The notes: a model not told the origin generated them from the sequence alone. A stretch of 64,000 nt of DNA from Candidatus Caldilinea saccharophila (GCA_016710365.1 JADJVW010000025.1:11426-75425); one strand, 5' to 3'. Positions 1 through 14,017 are shown, numbered from the stretch's first letter. Numbers and translations are program-made.

Positions 1-317
1 GGATTGTACACCGCATAGGGATCTTGAAAGACCGCCTGCACCTCGCGCCGATAGTCCATGAGTTGCTGTTTGTTCATGGCGCCGACGTCGATGCCCTTGT
101 AGATGATCTGGCCGCTGGTGATCTTGGTGAACCCCAACACGAGATTGGCCAGCGTCGTCTTGCCGCTGCCGCTCTCGCCGGCGATGGTGGTAATCGTCGC
201 CGGGTGATCGTCGATAGTCAGGTCGAAGTCTTGCAGCGCGACCGTGACGTGCTTGGCGCGGAAAAAACCGCCGCCATAAATTTTAGTTGCATTCTTGATT
301 TCGAGTAATGGAGCCAT
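1..317 (-). CDS. Peptide ABC transporter ATP-binding protein (DppF/OppF-like), C-terminus cut by window edge
   Basis: Reading the minus strand from the ATG at 315-317 gives MAPLLEIKNATKIYGGG, followed by a Walker A motif GESGSGKTT and then AVFQDPYAVYNP, which is the Q-loop region. These are the hallmarks of the second ATPase of a dipeptide/oligopeptide importer; it would hydrolyse ATP on the cytoplasmic face to drive uptake. About 105 residues are visible; the signature motif, Walker B and C-terminal domain lie outside the window. It is the last visible gene of the minus-strand importer operon, 141 bases after the stop of the first ATPase. Confidence 0.9.
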   Translation of the reverse strand, partial: MAPLLEIKNATKIYGGGFFRAKHVTVALQDFDLTIDDHPATITTIAGESGSGKTTLANLVLGFTKITSGQIIYKGIDVGAMNKQQLMDYRREVQAVFQDPYAVYN

Positions 318-350
318 CGTTTTGACTATCCTGACTTAAGAAATAGCTTT

Positions 351-388
351 GACGCAGAGTCGCAGAGAGGCAAAGGTTCGCAGAGAGA
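351..388. repeat. Short CGCAGAG-rich intergenic repeat
   Basis: The gap between the two ATPase genes holds four spaced copies of a CGCAGAG/TCGCAGAG-like heptamer in an A/G-rich stretch. The base use differs from the flanking genes and it makes no open reading frame. It resembles dispersed intergenic repeats, but only this copy is in the window. Confidence 0.35.
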
Positions 389-458
389 AGAGATTTTCAT
401 TGCCTCATGGCGTTGCGCAGGACATGAGCGGCGAAATCACACTTTGCCGCGCCGGCTT

Positions 459-1474
459 TTAATCGTACAGATGACACGCCACGTAATGATCCGGCTTGAT
501 CTCTTCGAGCGGCGGTTTTACAGAGCGGCATATATCCATCACCTTCGGGCAACGCGCCTGGAAGATGCAGCCCGGTGGTGGATTGCGCAGATCGTGGGTG
601 ATGCCCTCGGTCAGCTTGAGCGGCTTGCGCTCCTTGATCGATGGGATCGATTCGATCAGCAGTTGGGTGTAGGGATGCAGCGGCTCTTTGAAAATCGTAC
701 CCACCGGCGAGACTTCCACCATGTGGCCGGCGTACATCACGGCGAGACGATCCACCAGTTGCGCCTGAAGACCCATGTCGTGGCCGATGAGGATCATGGA
801 GACGCCGAGGCGTTTTTTCACATCGAGCAGGGTCTGTCCCACCACGCGCTGCACCACAACATCCAGCGCGCTGGTTGGCTCATCGGCGATGATCAGGGAT
901 GGGTTCAGCACGATGGCCATGGCGATGCAGACGCGCTGCTTCATGCCGCCGCTCAGTTCATGCGGATACATGTCGTAGATGCGCGAGGGAAGACCGACCA
1001 GCGTGAACAGATTGAGAATACGCTCCCTAATCTTCTTGCTGTTCTGTTTGCCTTCATGGGTTTCGATGGCCTCGCGAATCTGGCCGCTGATGCGCATGAT
1101 GGGGTTGAGTGAATTCATCGCACCCTGCGGGATCAGCGCCAGCGAGTTCCAGCGAATGTTGCGCAATTCGCGCTCATTCATCGGCGCCAGGTCCACGTCA
1201 TCCAGCAAGATCTGGCCGCCTACGATGCCGCCGGGTGGCTGCACCATGCGCAGGATCGCCATGGCCGTCGTGGTTTTACCGCAACCCGACTCACCCACCA
1301 GCCCCAAGATCTCGCCTTCATAGACCTTGAAGCTCACGTCGTCCACCGCACGCACGTCGCCTGTGGGCGTGGAGTAATAGACCTTGAGATTGCGCACGTC
1401 GAGCACGGCTTCACGCTTGCCGTGCTGCGTCTTGCCGTCCTGCTGAGTGGGCGTGAGATATTCTACTTGTGCTG

Positions 1475-1478
<4 letters not shown>
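459..1478 (-). CDS. Peptide ABC transporter ATP-binding protein (DppD/OppD-like)
   Basis: 339 residues, the normal length. In order: an N-terminal strand VLDVRNLKVYY, Walker A GESGCGKTT near residue 63, a Q-loop ALIPQGAMNSLNP, the ABC signature LSGGMKQRV, Walker B LIIADEPTSALD and a switch histidine in ILIGHDMG. The C-terminal oligopeptide/dipeptide extension carries PPGCIFQARCPKVMDICR, which in this family holds conserved cysteines. The start ATG overlaps the stop of the upstream permease by four bases (ATGA), so translation is probably coupled. It forms the ATPase heterodimer with the following gene. Confidence 0.95.
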
Positions 1479-2756
<1,278 letters not shown>

Positions 2757-2759
2757 GGG

Positions 2760-3767
2760 TTACCCTCGCTCAAACGTAATCCGCGGGTCAATCAGCGGAT
2801 AAATCAAATCCAGGATCAGCACCAGCGTGGCAGTCGTAAAGACCAACATGAAGACAATGCCCTGGATCAACGTGTAGTCGGACGTCACGATCCCTTGATA
2901 TAACAAATACCCGATGCCGGGGTAGGCGAAAATATATTCGACCAACACCGCGCCGCCCACAATGCCGCCGAGGCTCAAAGTCAAAGCTGTCACCTGCGGC
3001 AGAATCGAGTTGCGCACTCCATAAAGCCAGAAAATGCGGCTCGGGGTCAAGCCTTTCGCCTGCGCCAGGATCATATAATCCTCGCCCGCGGTCGTGATCA
3101 TCATGCCGCGCATGCCCAAGGCCCAGAAACCCATGGAGGCAATCACGATCGCGGTGGCCGGCAAAATGGCGTGGTTGGCAACGCTGGCAATGTAGGGCCA
3201 ATTGAAACCCTGGGTCAGCCCGCGCCCCACCGAACCAGACGCCGGCAACCATCTAAGTCCAAACGCAAATACATAAATGAGAAGAATGCCCAACATAAAA
3301 AATGGGATTGAAGTAAAGGTTAGGCTCACCGGCAGCAGATTTTGGATCCACCCCGGCGTGCGCTCCCAGGCCATCAGTGCCCCGATCGTGTTGCCGATCA
3401 AGAACGAGATAAGCACAGCCACCAACAAAAGTCCCACGGTCCAGGGCAACGCCTGAATGACCATATCTTCCACACGGCTGGGGAAGTTCGCCAGCGAGTA
3501 GCCGAGGTCAAAGCGCAGCGAATTACCCACGTAACGGAAGTATTGAACCGGCAGCGGCTCATCCAGACCGAAGCGCGCGCGCCAGGCATTGATAATCTCC
3601 GCAGAGTTCTCCACATAGCCGGATTGGCCGTCATGCGGCTGATCACGCCTGCCACCGGGTCGCCGGGCGCCAGGCGCGGAATCAAGAAGATGATCGTGGT
3701 GCCCAGCCAGACGGTCAGGAACCACATGCCAACGCTTGAGAACATAATTCCAGGTTATTCCACCCAT
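2760..3767 (-). CDS. Peptide ABC transporter permease (DppB-like), frameshifted N-terminus
   Basis: From about residue 50 the protein is a standard DppB permease: SAEIINAWRARFGLDEPLPVQYF, several membrane helices, the EAA loop containing AKGLTPSRIF, and a C-terminus ending LIYPLIDPRITFE. The expected N-terminus is split: MGGITWNYVLKR in the 3767 frame, then GMWFLTVWLGTTIIFLIPRL and APGDPVAGV in a second frame (ATG at 3745), then back near 3625. Reading across both breaks gives a normal first helix and the family motif RLAPGDPV. It lies between the binding-protein gene and the second permease. Confidence 0.85.
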   Translation of the reverse strand: MGGITWNYVLKRWHVVPDRLAGHHDHLLDSAPGARRPGGRRDQPHDGQSGYVENSAEIINAWRARFGLDEPLPVQYFRYVGNSLRFDLGYSLANFPSRVEDMVIQALPWTVGLLLVAVLISFLIGNTIGALMAWERTPGWIQNLLPVSLTFTSIPFFMLGILLIYVFAFGLRWLPASGSVGRGLTQGFNWPYIASVANHAILPATAIVIASMGFWALGMRGMMITTAGEDYMILAQAKGLTPSRIFWLYGVRNSILPQVTALTLSLGGIVGGAVLVEYIFAYPGIGYLLYQGIVTSDYTLIQGIVFMLVFTTATLVLILDLIYPLIDPRITFERG

Positions 3768-3941
3768 AGGTTGTCCTATTGTAATTTGTTTTTTAGTAAG
3801 TCTTTATCCAGAGATTTGGTTGTGGCGTCTTGCGAGGCGCGCGTCATGAAAGTCGCTTCACAAAGATTTCTAAATAGACGCTCAGTCATGGCAGATACAG
3901 GCGGAGCTTGAAAGCCTCGCCTGCATCTGCCTGAAGGAAAT

Positions 3942-3972
3942 AAATAGGGCGATAATAATTATCGCCCTATTT
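3942..3972 (-). terminator. Strong hairpin downstream of the binding-protein gene
   Basis: A 14-bp perfect stem (AAATAGGGCGATAA and its complement) with a 3-base loop lies 15 bases past the binding-protein stop and is followed on the minus strand by an A/T-rich run. In this position it could partly end transcription or protect the 3' end of the binding-protein message, giving more binding protein than permease. That role is inferred. Confidence 0.6.
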
Positions 3973-3986
3973 ACCAAGCTCCTGAT

Positions 3987-5923
<1,937 letters not shown>

Positions 5924-5932
5924 ACGAAATAA

Positions 5933-5938
5933 CCTCCT
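5933..5938 (-). promoter_or_regulatory. Ribosome binding site AGGAGG of the binding-protein gene
   Basis: A perfect AGGAGG ends nine bases before the ATG at 5923. It fixes the start upstream of the first methionine of the longer open frame (5873) and so exposes the homopolymer frameshift in the signal peptide. Confidence 0.75.
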
Positions 5939-5944
5939 AGATTA

Positions 5945-6252
5945 GAAAAACTGGGTAACGGTTAATGGGAACGCATAATCGTCCGCTGCGCGATCTGTTT
6001 TGCTCGCTCCACCTCCTCCACCCTGCGGGTCAGGGCATCCAACCGCAAAGAAATGTTCGAATTTGGTTGATGGTGAAAAAGTGATGCAACATGAATACAG
6101 ACCGGTATAAGCCGTGGTGTAGCGCTCTCCTGGTTGTGTGTTGCGTTGCCAACTATAACGCACAAATTTTGATTACGCAAACACGATCTTTCCAAGATTG
6201 TCCCGGAATTTTGGTGCGCATGTTCCTGGCCTGGGCATCGGGTTTCCAGGTC
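5945..6252. other. Intergenic region without a supported gene
   Basis: About 300 bases between the importer operon and the SDR gene. Short open frames exist on the minus strand; one ends in a charged helical stretch (LRLDALTRRVEEVERAKQ) but lacks a ribosome site and a recognisable N-terminus. It probably holds the promoter of the importer operon; I cannot place it with confidence. Confidence 0.5.
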
Positions 6253-7095
6253 TTATACCGTCTCGACCGACAACGCAAATGGCGCGGGCGGACGACGCAG
6301 AAGGCAGCGCCACCCTTCTTGCAGGAGACCTTTGAGCATGGCGAACATCGTCAACTGGCGCACGACCAACCCGTTGCGACCGTCGGTCGCAGCCGAAGCC
6401 AACCATGCCGCCTTGCGTGCGGGTATCTCCGGTGGATTGCCCCACAGCCGCACCACGGTCGCCAACGGCATGACGGCTTCTTCATAGCCAGCCACAGCTT
6501 CCACTGAGCTCAGCATATCGGTCATCACCAGTCCCGGGTTGTAGCCGATGATTTCAACGCCGGCGCCTTTGTACTCTTTGGCAAGGGTTTCAGTGAAGGA
6601 GCGCACCCAGCTTTTGCTGGAGCCGTATGCATTCTGGAATGGACGCACCTTTGTATCGCCCGCGCCGTAGATGTTGATGAGTTTGCCGTGACCTTGTGTT
6701 ACAAATTGTTGGAGCGCCACCAGCGATCCGTGGTAAACACCGATAATATTAGTCTGCACCACGCGCAGAAAGCGTTCGGGCGGTACATCTAGCGTCGGTC
6801 CATAGGGCGCAGAGAGACCAGCATTGTTGAACCAGACGTCGAGCGTGCCAAATGTTTGTAGGGCAAAATTCTTGACAGCCTGCACCTGAGCCGCATTGGC
6901 CACATCACAAGGGATGCCCGCGGCCTGCCCTCCGCGGGCGCGGAGGCTGCTGACCGCTGCATCCACCGCCGTGGACGTGCGCGAAGTGACGATCACAGCC
7001 GCGCCCCCAGCCACACACGCCTGCGCGATCGCCAGCCCCAACCCACGCGTGCCGCCGGTCACAACGATGACTTTGTTGGCAAGCTTGCTTTTCAT
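6253..7095 (-). CDS. SDR family NAD(P)-dependent oxidoreductase
   Basis: 280 residues with the classical short-chain dehydrogenase motifs: cofactor site TGGTRGLG near residue 14, the adenine-ring motif CDVAN, NNAGLS, a structural asparagine in QTNIIGVYHG, a catalytic serine region LINIYGAG and YGSSK (Tyr-x-x-x-Lys). The arginine-containing TSRTS after strand 2 suggests NADP(H) preference, which is inference. The substrate cannot be read. The last ~40 residues are basic and lie beyond the usual fold. An AAAGGAA ribosome site precedes the start. It is a single gene separated from the aldolase by a hairpin. Confidence 0.9.
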   Translation of the reverse strand: MKSKLANKVIVVTGGTRGLGLAIAQACVAGGAAVIVTSRTSTAVDAAVSSLRARGGQAAGIPCDVANAAQVQAVKNFALQTFGTLDVWFNNAGLSAPYGPTLDVPPERFLRVVQTNIIGVYHGSLVALQQFVTQGHGKLINIYGAGDTKVRPFQNAYGSSKSWVRSFTETLAKEYKGAGVEIIGYNPGLVMTDMLSSVEAVAGYEEAVMPLATVVRLWGNPPEIPARKAAWLASAATDGRNGLVVRQLTMFAMLKGLLQEGWRCLLRRPPAPFALSVETV

Positions 7096-7173
7096 CGATC
7101 GAGTTCCTTTCTGTTCGTTTTGTACGAGATGCTTCGCGTCGTAGGGAGGAGATAAAAAAGCAGTCGGAAATAA

Positions 7174-7247
7174 AAGATAGGTATGGCGCCTCGCTGCCTG
7201 TCCAGGATTGTCCCATGACAGAGCGGCGACGCCGCCATACCTATCTT
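7174..7247 (-). terminator. Inverted repeat, probable terminator of the aldolase gene
   Basis: Arms AAGATAGGTATGGCG (7174-7188) and its exact complement (7233-7247) enclose 44 bases with further partial pairing. On the minus strand the hairpin lies 65 bases past the aldolase stop and is followed by a TTTTATTT run. Confidence 0.6.
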
Positions 7248-7311
7248 ATTCAGCATTCAAACAAGCTTGCGGAAAGCAGGCGCCTCCGCAACTCGCCCTT
7301 CACTTCCGGCT

Positions 7312-8724
<1,413 letters not shown>

Positions 8725-8846
8725 TTTTCATGCCTTTCATACAGAAATTATAGACAAGACGCAGTGTACAGCGTGAGTAAATTGCCCGCCGCGATTTTGA
8801 AAACGCGGCAGACAACCGGCGCGCGCTGCACACCACGCAAAGCGGT

Positions 8847-10007
8847 TTAATAAAGGAACATGGGCTTGCCAAGTACGTGACGCACCTTGGGCCGATATTC
8901 TTTCACGTCGTAGAGTTCGCTCACATCGACGCGCTTGAGACCACTGGTGACTGTGCTCATGGGAATGTGAGTGTAGGTGCCGTCGCGCAGCGCCACCATG
9001 CGCCCGCTGACGCCGCTGGCGATCAGCGACACAGCCAGGTTGGCATAATTCACACCGACCATCAAATCCAACGCGTCGGGCGCGCCGGAGCGCATGAGAT
9101 AGGAAACTTGCTGGTAGATGATATCCTCACCGGTCAGCTTCTTGAGCGCCTCGCCGGTAAGCTGGCCAATGCCGCCCAGTTTCTTGTGGCCGTATGCGTC
9201 GGCCTCACCATACTCGACGACCTGTCCGCCGAGGAAGTGCGCGCCTTCGCTGATGGTGACCATGGCGTAGTTGCTGGGGTTGCCCTGCTTGTCCTTCATG
9301 ACCAGGCTTGCCAGCTTCTCAACGTCGAAGGGCACCTCGGAGATCAGCGCACGGTCAACGCTCGCCAGATAGGAGCTGATGAGGCTGGTCTCGCCGCTGT
9401 TGCGGCCAAAAAGCTCGACGACGGCAATGCGCTCGTGCGAGCCGGTGCTGGTGCGCAGTTGGTGGATAAACTGCACGCTGCGGGTGACCGCCGTGCCGAA
9501 GCCGATGCAGTAGTCGGTGCCGTAGACATCGTTGTCCATCGTTTTGGGAATCGCCACGACCGGAAAGCCTTCGCTGTGCAGACGTTCGCCAAAGCTCAGG
9601 GTGTCGTCGCCGCCGATCGGGATCAGCCGGTCGATGCCGAGAAATTCCAGATTGCGCAGCACATGCGGCGTGAAGTCCAGCGTGCCCTTCTCGTTGGGTT
9701 TCTGTCCTTCCGGGTCGTGCAGGAAGTCGGGCACATCGCGGGGCTTGACCTTGGCCGGGTTGGTGCGGCTCGTGTGCAGGAAGGTGCCACCGGTGCGATC
9801 GATGGTGCGCACCCGGTTTTTATCCAGCTTGGTGTAACACTCCTCATACGTTTCCGGATTGGCCGGGTTAAGATTCAGCAGGCCACCCCAGCCACGACGA
9901 ACGCCGACGACCTCGTGGCCTTCGTCGATGGCGCGATCCACGACTGCCTTGATGCACGGATTCAACCCCGGCACATCGCCGCCGCCCGTCAGAACACCAA
10001 TTTTCAT
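8847..10007 (-). CDS. 6-phosphofructokinase, predicted pyrophosphate-dependent
   Basis: 386 residues of the PfkA family, beginning MKIGVLTGGGDVPGLNP. The phosphoryl-donor residues are diagnostic: GGDDT at about 132-136 (Asp where ATP enzymes have Gly, Escherichia coli position 104) and PKTMDND at about 154-160 (Lys where ATP enzymes have Gly124). In the family both changes mark pyrophosphate use, so the enzyme probably interconverts fructose 6-phosphate and the 1,6-bisphosphate reversibly. FGRNSG supplies the substrate-binding region. It lies between the aldolase and the ATP-type phosphofructokinase, all on the minus strand. Confidence 0.9.
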   Translation of the reverse strand: MKIGVLTGGGDVPGLNPCIKAVVDRAIDEGHEVVGVRRGWGGLLNLNPANPETYEECYTKLDKNRVRTIDRTGGTFLHTSRTNPAKVKPRDVPDFLHDPEGQKPNEKGTLDFTPHVLRNLEFLGIDRLIPIGGDDTLSFGERLHSEGFPVVAIPKTMDNDVYGTDYCIGFGTAVTRSVQFIHQLRTSTGSHERIAVVELFGRNSGETSLISSYLASVDRALISEVPFDVEKLASLVMKDKQGNPSNYAMVTISEGAHFLGGQVVEYGEADAYGHKKLGGIGQLTGEALKKLTGEDIIYQQVSYLMRSGAPDALDLMVGVNYANLAVSLIASGVSGRMVALRDGTYTHIPMSTVTSGLKRVDVSELYDVKEYRPKVRHVLGKPMFLY

Positions 10008-10269
10008 GATTTACTCCTTTGAATTGAAGAAAAAATCGTTTTGATATAGATAACGCAGATCGACAAAACAGTTGCGTGGGATCATGGGTCGCCGCTGACT
10101 TTCCGAGCTGGCCTGCGTCGCATCTTTGCAACTTTCACGTCCGAAAAAACAGCAAAGCGTGAACCAACGGCAATTGTATCTGTGTTTAGATCAGCCAAGC
10201 ATTATATCACCGACATCAGCAGATAGCTATCTGTGCCAGGGACAATTTGGCTCTTTTGGATCGCCTGTG

Positions 10270-10330
10270 GCGACGGGTTGAAGGCAGGCCGCAAACCGCC
10301 TGGTTGAAAGGAATGCTGACAACCCGTCGC
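10270..10330 (-). terminator. Inverted repeat downstream of the duplicated phosphofructokinase gene
   Basis: Arms GCGACGGGTTG (10270-10280) and CAACCCGTCGC (10320-10330) pair perfectly, with an inner CAGGC/GCCTG stem in the loop. It lies 20 bases past the stop of the upstream gene on the minus strand in the otherwise empty 342-base gap 10008-10349. There is no clear T run. Confidence 0.45.
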
Positions 10331-10349
10331 CGGCGCTTTGCTCCCCCAG

Positions 10350-12593
10350 TCACCACGTTTCCTCACCATTCTCATGATAGTATTGCGGGCCTGGCTGCGC
10401 CAGCATTTGCGCGGTTGGGCGCAGATCCATCCACCACTGCTCTTTTGCGCGTTCATATTTGACATCATAGCGACGCACGATTTCCTCGAGCGGCGTGACG
10501 TGATACGCGCTGCCCTGGATGCCGATGCATGCCACACTATCTCTCATGGCCAGCGCTTCTTCTTCCAAGAAGTTGATGCAGCGATAAGCATAGCGCGTCG
10601 CCAGAATGCGGTCGAACGGCGAAGGATCGCCGCCCTGCTGCAGATGGCCGAGCACTGACGTGCGCACCTCGTACAGATCGCCGCCTTCCGCCTCGAATAA
10701 GTTGGACATAAATTGCGTCGTATAGAGCGGGTGGGCGCGTTCGTTCCGGATCATGACGCCCAAACGTTTGCCATGCTCGAAGCCCGTGTTCAGCAGTTTT
10801 ACGTCATGATAAAGATCCTTGAGCGTGACGCCTTCCTCATGGAGATAGGCGCGTTCGGCGCCTGTCGCCAGCATACTCATCAAAGCCAGATAGCCGCAGT
10901 ACTTTCCCATGACTTCTACGACAAAACAGCGCCGCGAAGCCACGGCCGACTGCTTGATCTTGTTGACGGCGTCTACAATATTGTTCAAGGCGGTGTCGGC
11001 GCCGACGCTCAATTCGCTGCCCGGCAAGTTGTTGTTGATCGTCGCCGGCAGGCAGATAATGGGAATTTGAAAGGCTGGGAAATTTTCGCGCTCGTGCAGT
11101 AGATGCAGTGCTGACTGGTAGCCGGCCCAGCCGCCGATGATGAGCAGCCCGTCGATCTGGCGTTCTTCGATAGTGCGCGCGATCGCATAGAAGTCCTTGC
11201 CGCTCGGCACATGGCGGTTGGTGCCAAGTTCCGAACCGCCCATCGATGCCCAATGGTCGACATCCATCCACTTGAAGGGTCGCATGTCATCGTTGATCAA
11301 GCCGAGGAAACTGTTGCTGACGCCCAGTAGATGATGCCCGCGATCCAGCCCCAAGCGCACCGCGGCGCGCACCGCGGTGTTCATGCCGGGCGAAGGGGCG
11401 CTCGCCGTCATCACGGCCAGGGTGAGCCTGCGTTGCCCAGGCTTGGGGTCGTGAGGCAAGGCGCGCACCAATGTACGCAGAATGTGGAAGGATTCCTTGT
11501 AGCCACGCCCGCGCAGATCCATAGCTTCGGTGAAATTGCGCTCCTTGATGGCGGCGTTGATCGCGTGCGTCTTTTCCACGCACTCCATCAACGGCGAGCG
11601 CATCACGCGATTGCCTTTCATGCCGATCAACTGTGGCATCGAGTCGGCGGTGGCGTTGAGGAGCTCGTCGACCGCCGCCACCCCAACTAACGTGCTCATG
11701 TTGCGGTCATAGGCGCTGGGTGCGCCCCCGCGCTGCACATGGCCCAGGATAGTCGTGCGGACATCTTCATGCAGCCGGTCTTGCAATACCTGCCGCACAT
11801 ATTCAGCCGCGATGGGGTTGCCGTTGCGGTCGATGGCGCCCTCCGCCACGATCACGATGCTGTCGCGCCGCCCGGCCCCGCGCCCGGCCTTGAGCACCTC
11901 GCACATCTTGTCTTCCCAGTTGTCGACGTCGGGTGGGCTTTCAGGAATGAACGACCAGTCCGCGCCGGTCGCCAACGCGCTCATCAGCGCCAGATAGCCA
12001 GAATTCCGCCCCATCACCTCGACGACAAAGGCGCGCTGATGGCTGGCCGCCGTGCTGCTGATGCAATCGACGGCGTAAGTGATGCGATGCAACGCGCTAT
12101 CGGCGCCGATCGTAATGTCGGTGCCCCACATGTCATTGTCGATCGAACCCACCAGACCGGCAATCGCCAGATAGGGATATTTATCAAATTCCGTGCGACT
12201 GATGCGACCGGTGTCCAGCAACTCTTGCAAGATGCTTGACCACTCGGAGCGCATGACGTCGGCGCCGGTCAAGCTGCCGTCGCCGCCGATGACGACAAGA
12301 CCATCGATGCCGTTCTTGATCAGATTTGCCACCGCACGCACTCGCCCCTCACGCGTGCGGAACTCAGCGCTGCGCGCGGTGCCGATCGCCGTCCCCCCCA
12401 TCTGCAAAATGCCGCCAACTGCATTCCAATTGATGGGGAGAATCGCATCGCCCCCTTTGACAAGCCCCTGGTAACCTTCATAGATCGCATAGACCTCAGC
12501 GCCACGATCAAGCCCAGCACGCACTACGGCGCGCAGCGCCGCATTCATCCCCTGGGCATCACCGCCGCTGGTCAGGACGCCAATGCGTTTCAT
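10350..12593 (-). CDS. ATP-type 6-phosphofructokinase, tandem-duplicated (eukaryotic-like two-domain form)
   Basis: The start chosen is MKRIGVLTSGGD at 12593; the frame is open 51 codons further up but that part resembles nothing. The protein is 747 residues with two PfkA-like halves. The first half has GGDGS (about 103-107) and GSIDND (about 149-154), the ATP-type residues, and VMGRNSG. The second half (from about 405) starts LTLAVMTASAPSPGMNTA but has IGGWAGY and PATINNN in place of the catalytic motifs, so it is probably a non-catalytic, regulatory half, as in eukaryotic phosphofructokinases. With the pyrophosphate-type paralogue downstream the cell would hold both an irreversible and a reversible enzyme. 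Confidence 0.9.
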   Translation of the reverse strand: MKRIGVLTSGGDAQGMNAALRAVVRAGLDRGAEVYAIYEGYQGLVKGGDAILPINWNAVGGILQMGGTAIGTARSAEFRTREGRVRAVANLIKNGIDGLVVIGGDGSLTGADVMRSEWSSILQELLDTGRISRTEFDKYPYLAIAGLVGSIDNDMWGTDITIGADSALHRITYAVDCISSTAASHQRAFVVEVMGRNSGYLALMSALATGADWSFIPESPPDVDNWEDKMCEVLKAGRGAGRRDSIVIVAEGAIDRNGNPIAAEYVRQVLQDRLHEDVRTTILGHVQRGGAPSAYDRNMSTLVGVAAVDELLNATADSMPQLIGMKGNRVMRSPLMECVEKTHAINAAIKERNFTEAMDLRGRGYKESFHILRTLVRALPHDPKPGQRRLTLAVMTASAPSPGMNTAVRAAVRLGLDRGHHLLGVSNSFLGLINDDMRPFKWMDVDHWASMGGSELGTNRHVPSGKDFYAIARTIEERQIDGLLIIGGWAGYQSALHLLHERENFPAFQIPIICLPATINNNLPGSELSVGADTALNNIVDAVNKIKQSAVASRRCFVVEVMGKYCGYLALMSMLATGAERAYLHEEGVTLKDLYHDVKLLNTGFEHGKRLGVMIRNERAHPLYTTQFMSNLFEAEGGDLYEVRTSVLGHLQQGGDPSPFDRILATRYAYRCINFLEEEALAMRDSVACIGIQGSAYHVTPLEEIVRRYDVKYERAKEQWWMDLRPTAQMLAQPGPQYYHENGEETW

Positions 12594-12700
12594 TGAAACA
12601 CCGATCCTTTTCTTATGGCTGGTAATCATTTTCTGATCATCTTTGCACTTTGCCGGGTGACAGTCACTTTGGCAAGGGCAAAGATAAAGATTTTCTCTAA

Positions 12701-12728
12701 AGTATACACTATGCGTGCGTTTACCAAA
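12701..12728 (-). promoter_or_regulatory. Candidate promoter of the phosphofructokinase genes
   Basis: On the minus strand TTTGGT (12723-12728) and TATACT (12701-12706) are separated by 16 bases, about 100 bases upstream of the ATG at 12593. The -10 is good, the -35 weak. Confidence 0.35.
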
Positions 12729-12868
12729 GTAGTGTCCATTTAACACTAAAATGGGGTCTTTTGACCTGTAGATTTTTTATGCTGTCCGGCGCACTGTACT
12801 CCGTCGTTGTTGCAACATGGTTAACTTGCCCATTGAAACCACCATTAGATATACATAAAAACAAATCC

Positions 12869-12897
12869 TTGACGCCAATGTCGATCTTCGTTACACT
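12869..12897 (+). promoter_or_regulatory. Candidate sigma70-type promoter of the MBL-TPR-glycosyltransferase operon
   Basis: TTGACG (12869-12874), a 17-base spacer, then TACACT (12892-12897), 160 bases before the ATG at 13059. The 465-base gap 12594-13058 carries this and the divergent phosphofructokinase promoter and no gene I can support. Confidence 0.5.
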
Positions 12898-13058
12898 ACG
12901 CTGAGCATTTCTTCCTGATGTAGAATCGGGCAACAGTTTCGGCATTCAACACACCATTCCCGGAACGCTGTACAGGGCGAGTCGCCTGTGAAGGACAAAG
13001 CGGCGACTGGCAACGACAAACAACAGCGGCAAACAGCAGAGTCGATGGAGAGGGCATT

Positions 13059-14012
13059 ATGGCAAGAAGAAGAAGCGCAGTGCGGATCGGCGTCACAGGG
13101 TTGGGGCAACGTGAGGAATTGGCGCCCGGCGTCTTCATCAACACGCACTATCGCGGCTGCACCCCAGGCTTTATTTACACCGAGGAGGGCATCATCCTCG
13201 TCGACGCGCCGCTGATCCCGGCGCAAGCGGTTGATTGGCGCGCACAGATCGAAGAAGAATACGCTGATTCTCCCTTTCTCTATTTGATCAACACCGATCA
13301 CCACCGGGGCCATGCGCTTGGCAACCAGTACTTCATGCCGGTCAAGGTGCTTGCGCACGAACGCGCGCACAAAGAGATGTCGGGATACACCGAAAATTTT
13401 AAGGAACGTGTGCGCAATAGCTTCAAGCGCGAACCCGAAATTCAGAATCAACTCACCAATATCATCATTATACCGCCCCATGTCACCTTTACGCAGCGGG
13501 CAACATTGCTGTATGGAGGGCGACGCGTCGAACTGATTTTTGTCGGTGGACATACGCCTGCGACCAGCGTGGTCTGGCTGCCGGAAGAAAAAATTTGCTT
13601 TGTCGGCGACATCGTCTGGGTGGATCAGCACCCGTACATGGCGCAAGGGAATACGCAGGAATGGCTGCGCTCACTCGAAATGATCCGGAATATCGGCGCC
13701 GACTATTTGGTGCCCGGTCATGGGCCAGTCGTCGGGCCAGAGGCAACCTACCGCGTCGGCGAGTACATCGAGTTTATGCGAGGCCGCGTGCGCGACTACT
13801 ATCGCGCCGGCAAAAACAAAAATGAAACCAAAAGCGGGCTGGTCGGCGAAATGCTGGAATGGTTCCCCGTGCCGCCCGAACGCAAGGCCAAGATCGAAAG
13901 CCAGATCAAATCTGGACTGAACCGTGTTTTCCGTGAAATACAGCGCGAGGAAGAAGAAGCCGCCGGCAAAATTCCTTCGACGCTTGACGATGAAGAGGAG
14001 TATGACGACTAA
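13059..14012 (+). CDS. MBL-fold metallo-hydrolase
   Basis: 317 residues, started at the ATG after a GGAGAGGG ribosome site. The metallo-beta-lactamase fold is shown by NTDHHRGHALGNQYF (the metal-binding HxHxDH site in variant form), FVGGHTPATSVVW, an aspartate strand CFVGDIVW and a C-terminal histidine in YLVPGHGPVVG. The tail is acidic and probably disordered (REEEEAAGKIPSTLDDEEEYDD region). The substrate cannot be told; similar proteins include quinoprotein relay-type and other hydrolases. It is first in a plus-strand operon, five bases ahead of the TPR gene. Confidence 0.85.
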   Translation: MARRRSAVRIGVTGLGQREELAPGVFINTHYRGCTPGFIYTEEGIILVDAPLIPAQAVDWRAQIEEEYADSPFLYLINTDHHRGHALGNQYFMPVKVLAHERAHKEMSGYTENFKERVRNSFKREPEIQNQLTNIIIIPPHVTFTQRATLLYGGRRVELIFVGGHTPATSVVWLPEEKICFVGDIVWVDQHPYMAQGNTQEWLRSLEMIRNIGADYLVPGHGPVVGPEATYRVGEYIEFMRGRVRDYYRAGKNKNETKSGLVGEMLEWFPVPPERKAKIESQIKSGLNRVFREIQREEEEAAGKIPSTLDDEEEYDD

Positions 14013-14017
14013 CCCGC

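Noticed and set aside
5962..6195. Small coiled-coil protein on the minus strand
   Set aside because: Only the last ~30 residues look protein-like; no start with a ribosome site, and the upstream part resembles nothing.
12594..12746. N-terminal extension of 51 codons on the duplicated phosphofructokinase
   Set aside because: The extension has no similarity to the family and contains the likely promoter; MKRIGVLTSGGD at 12593 is the normal start.
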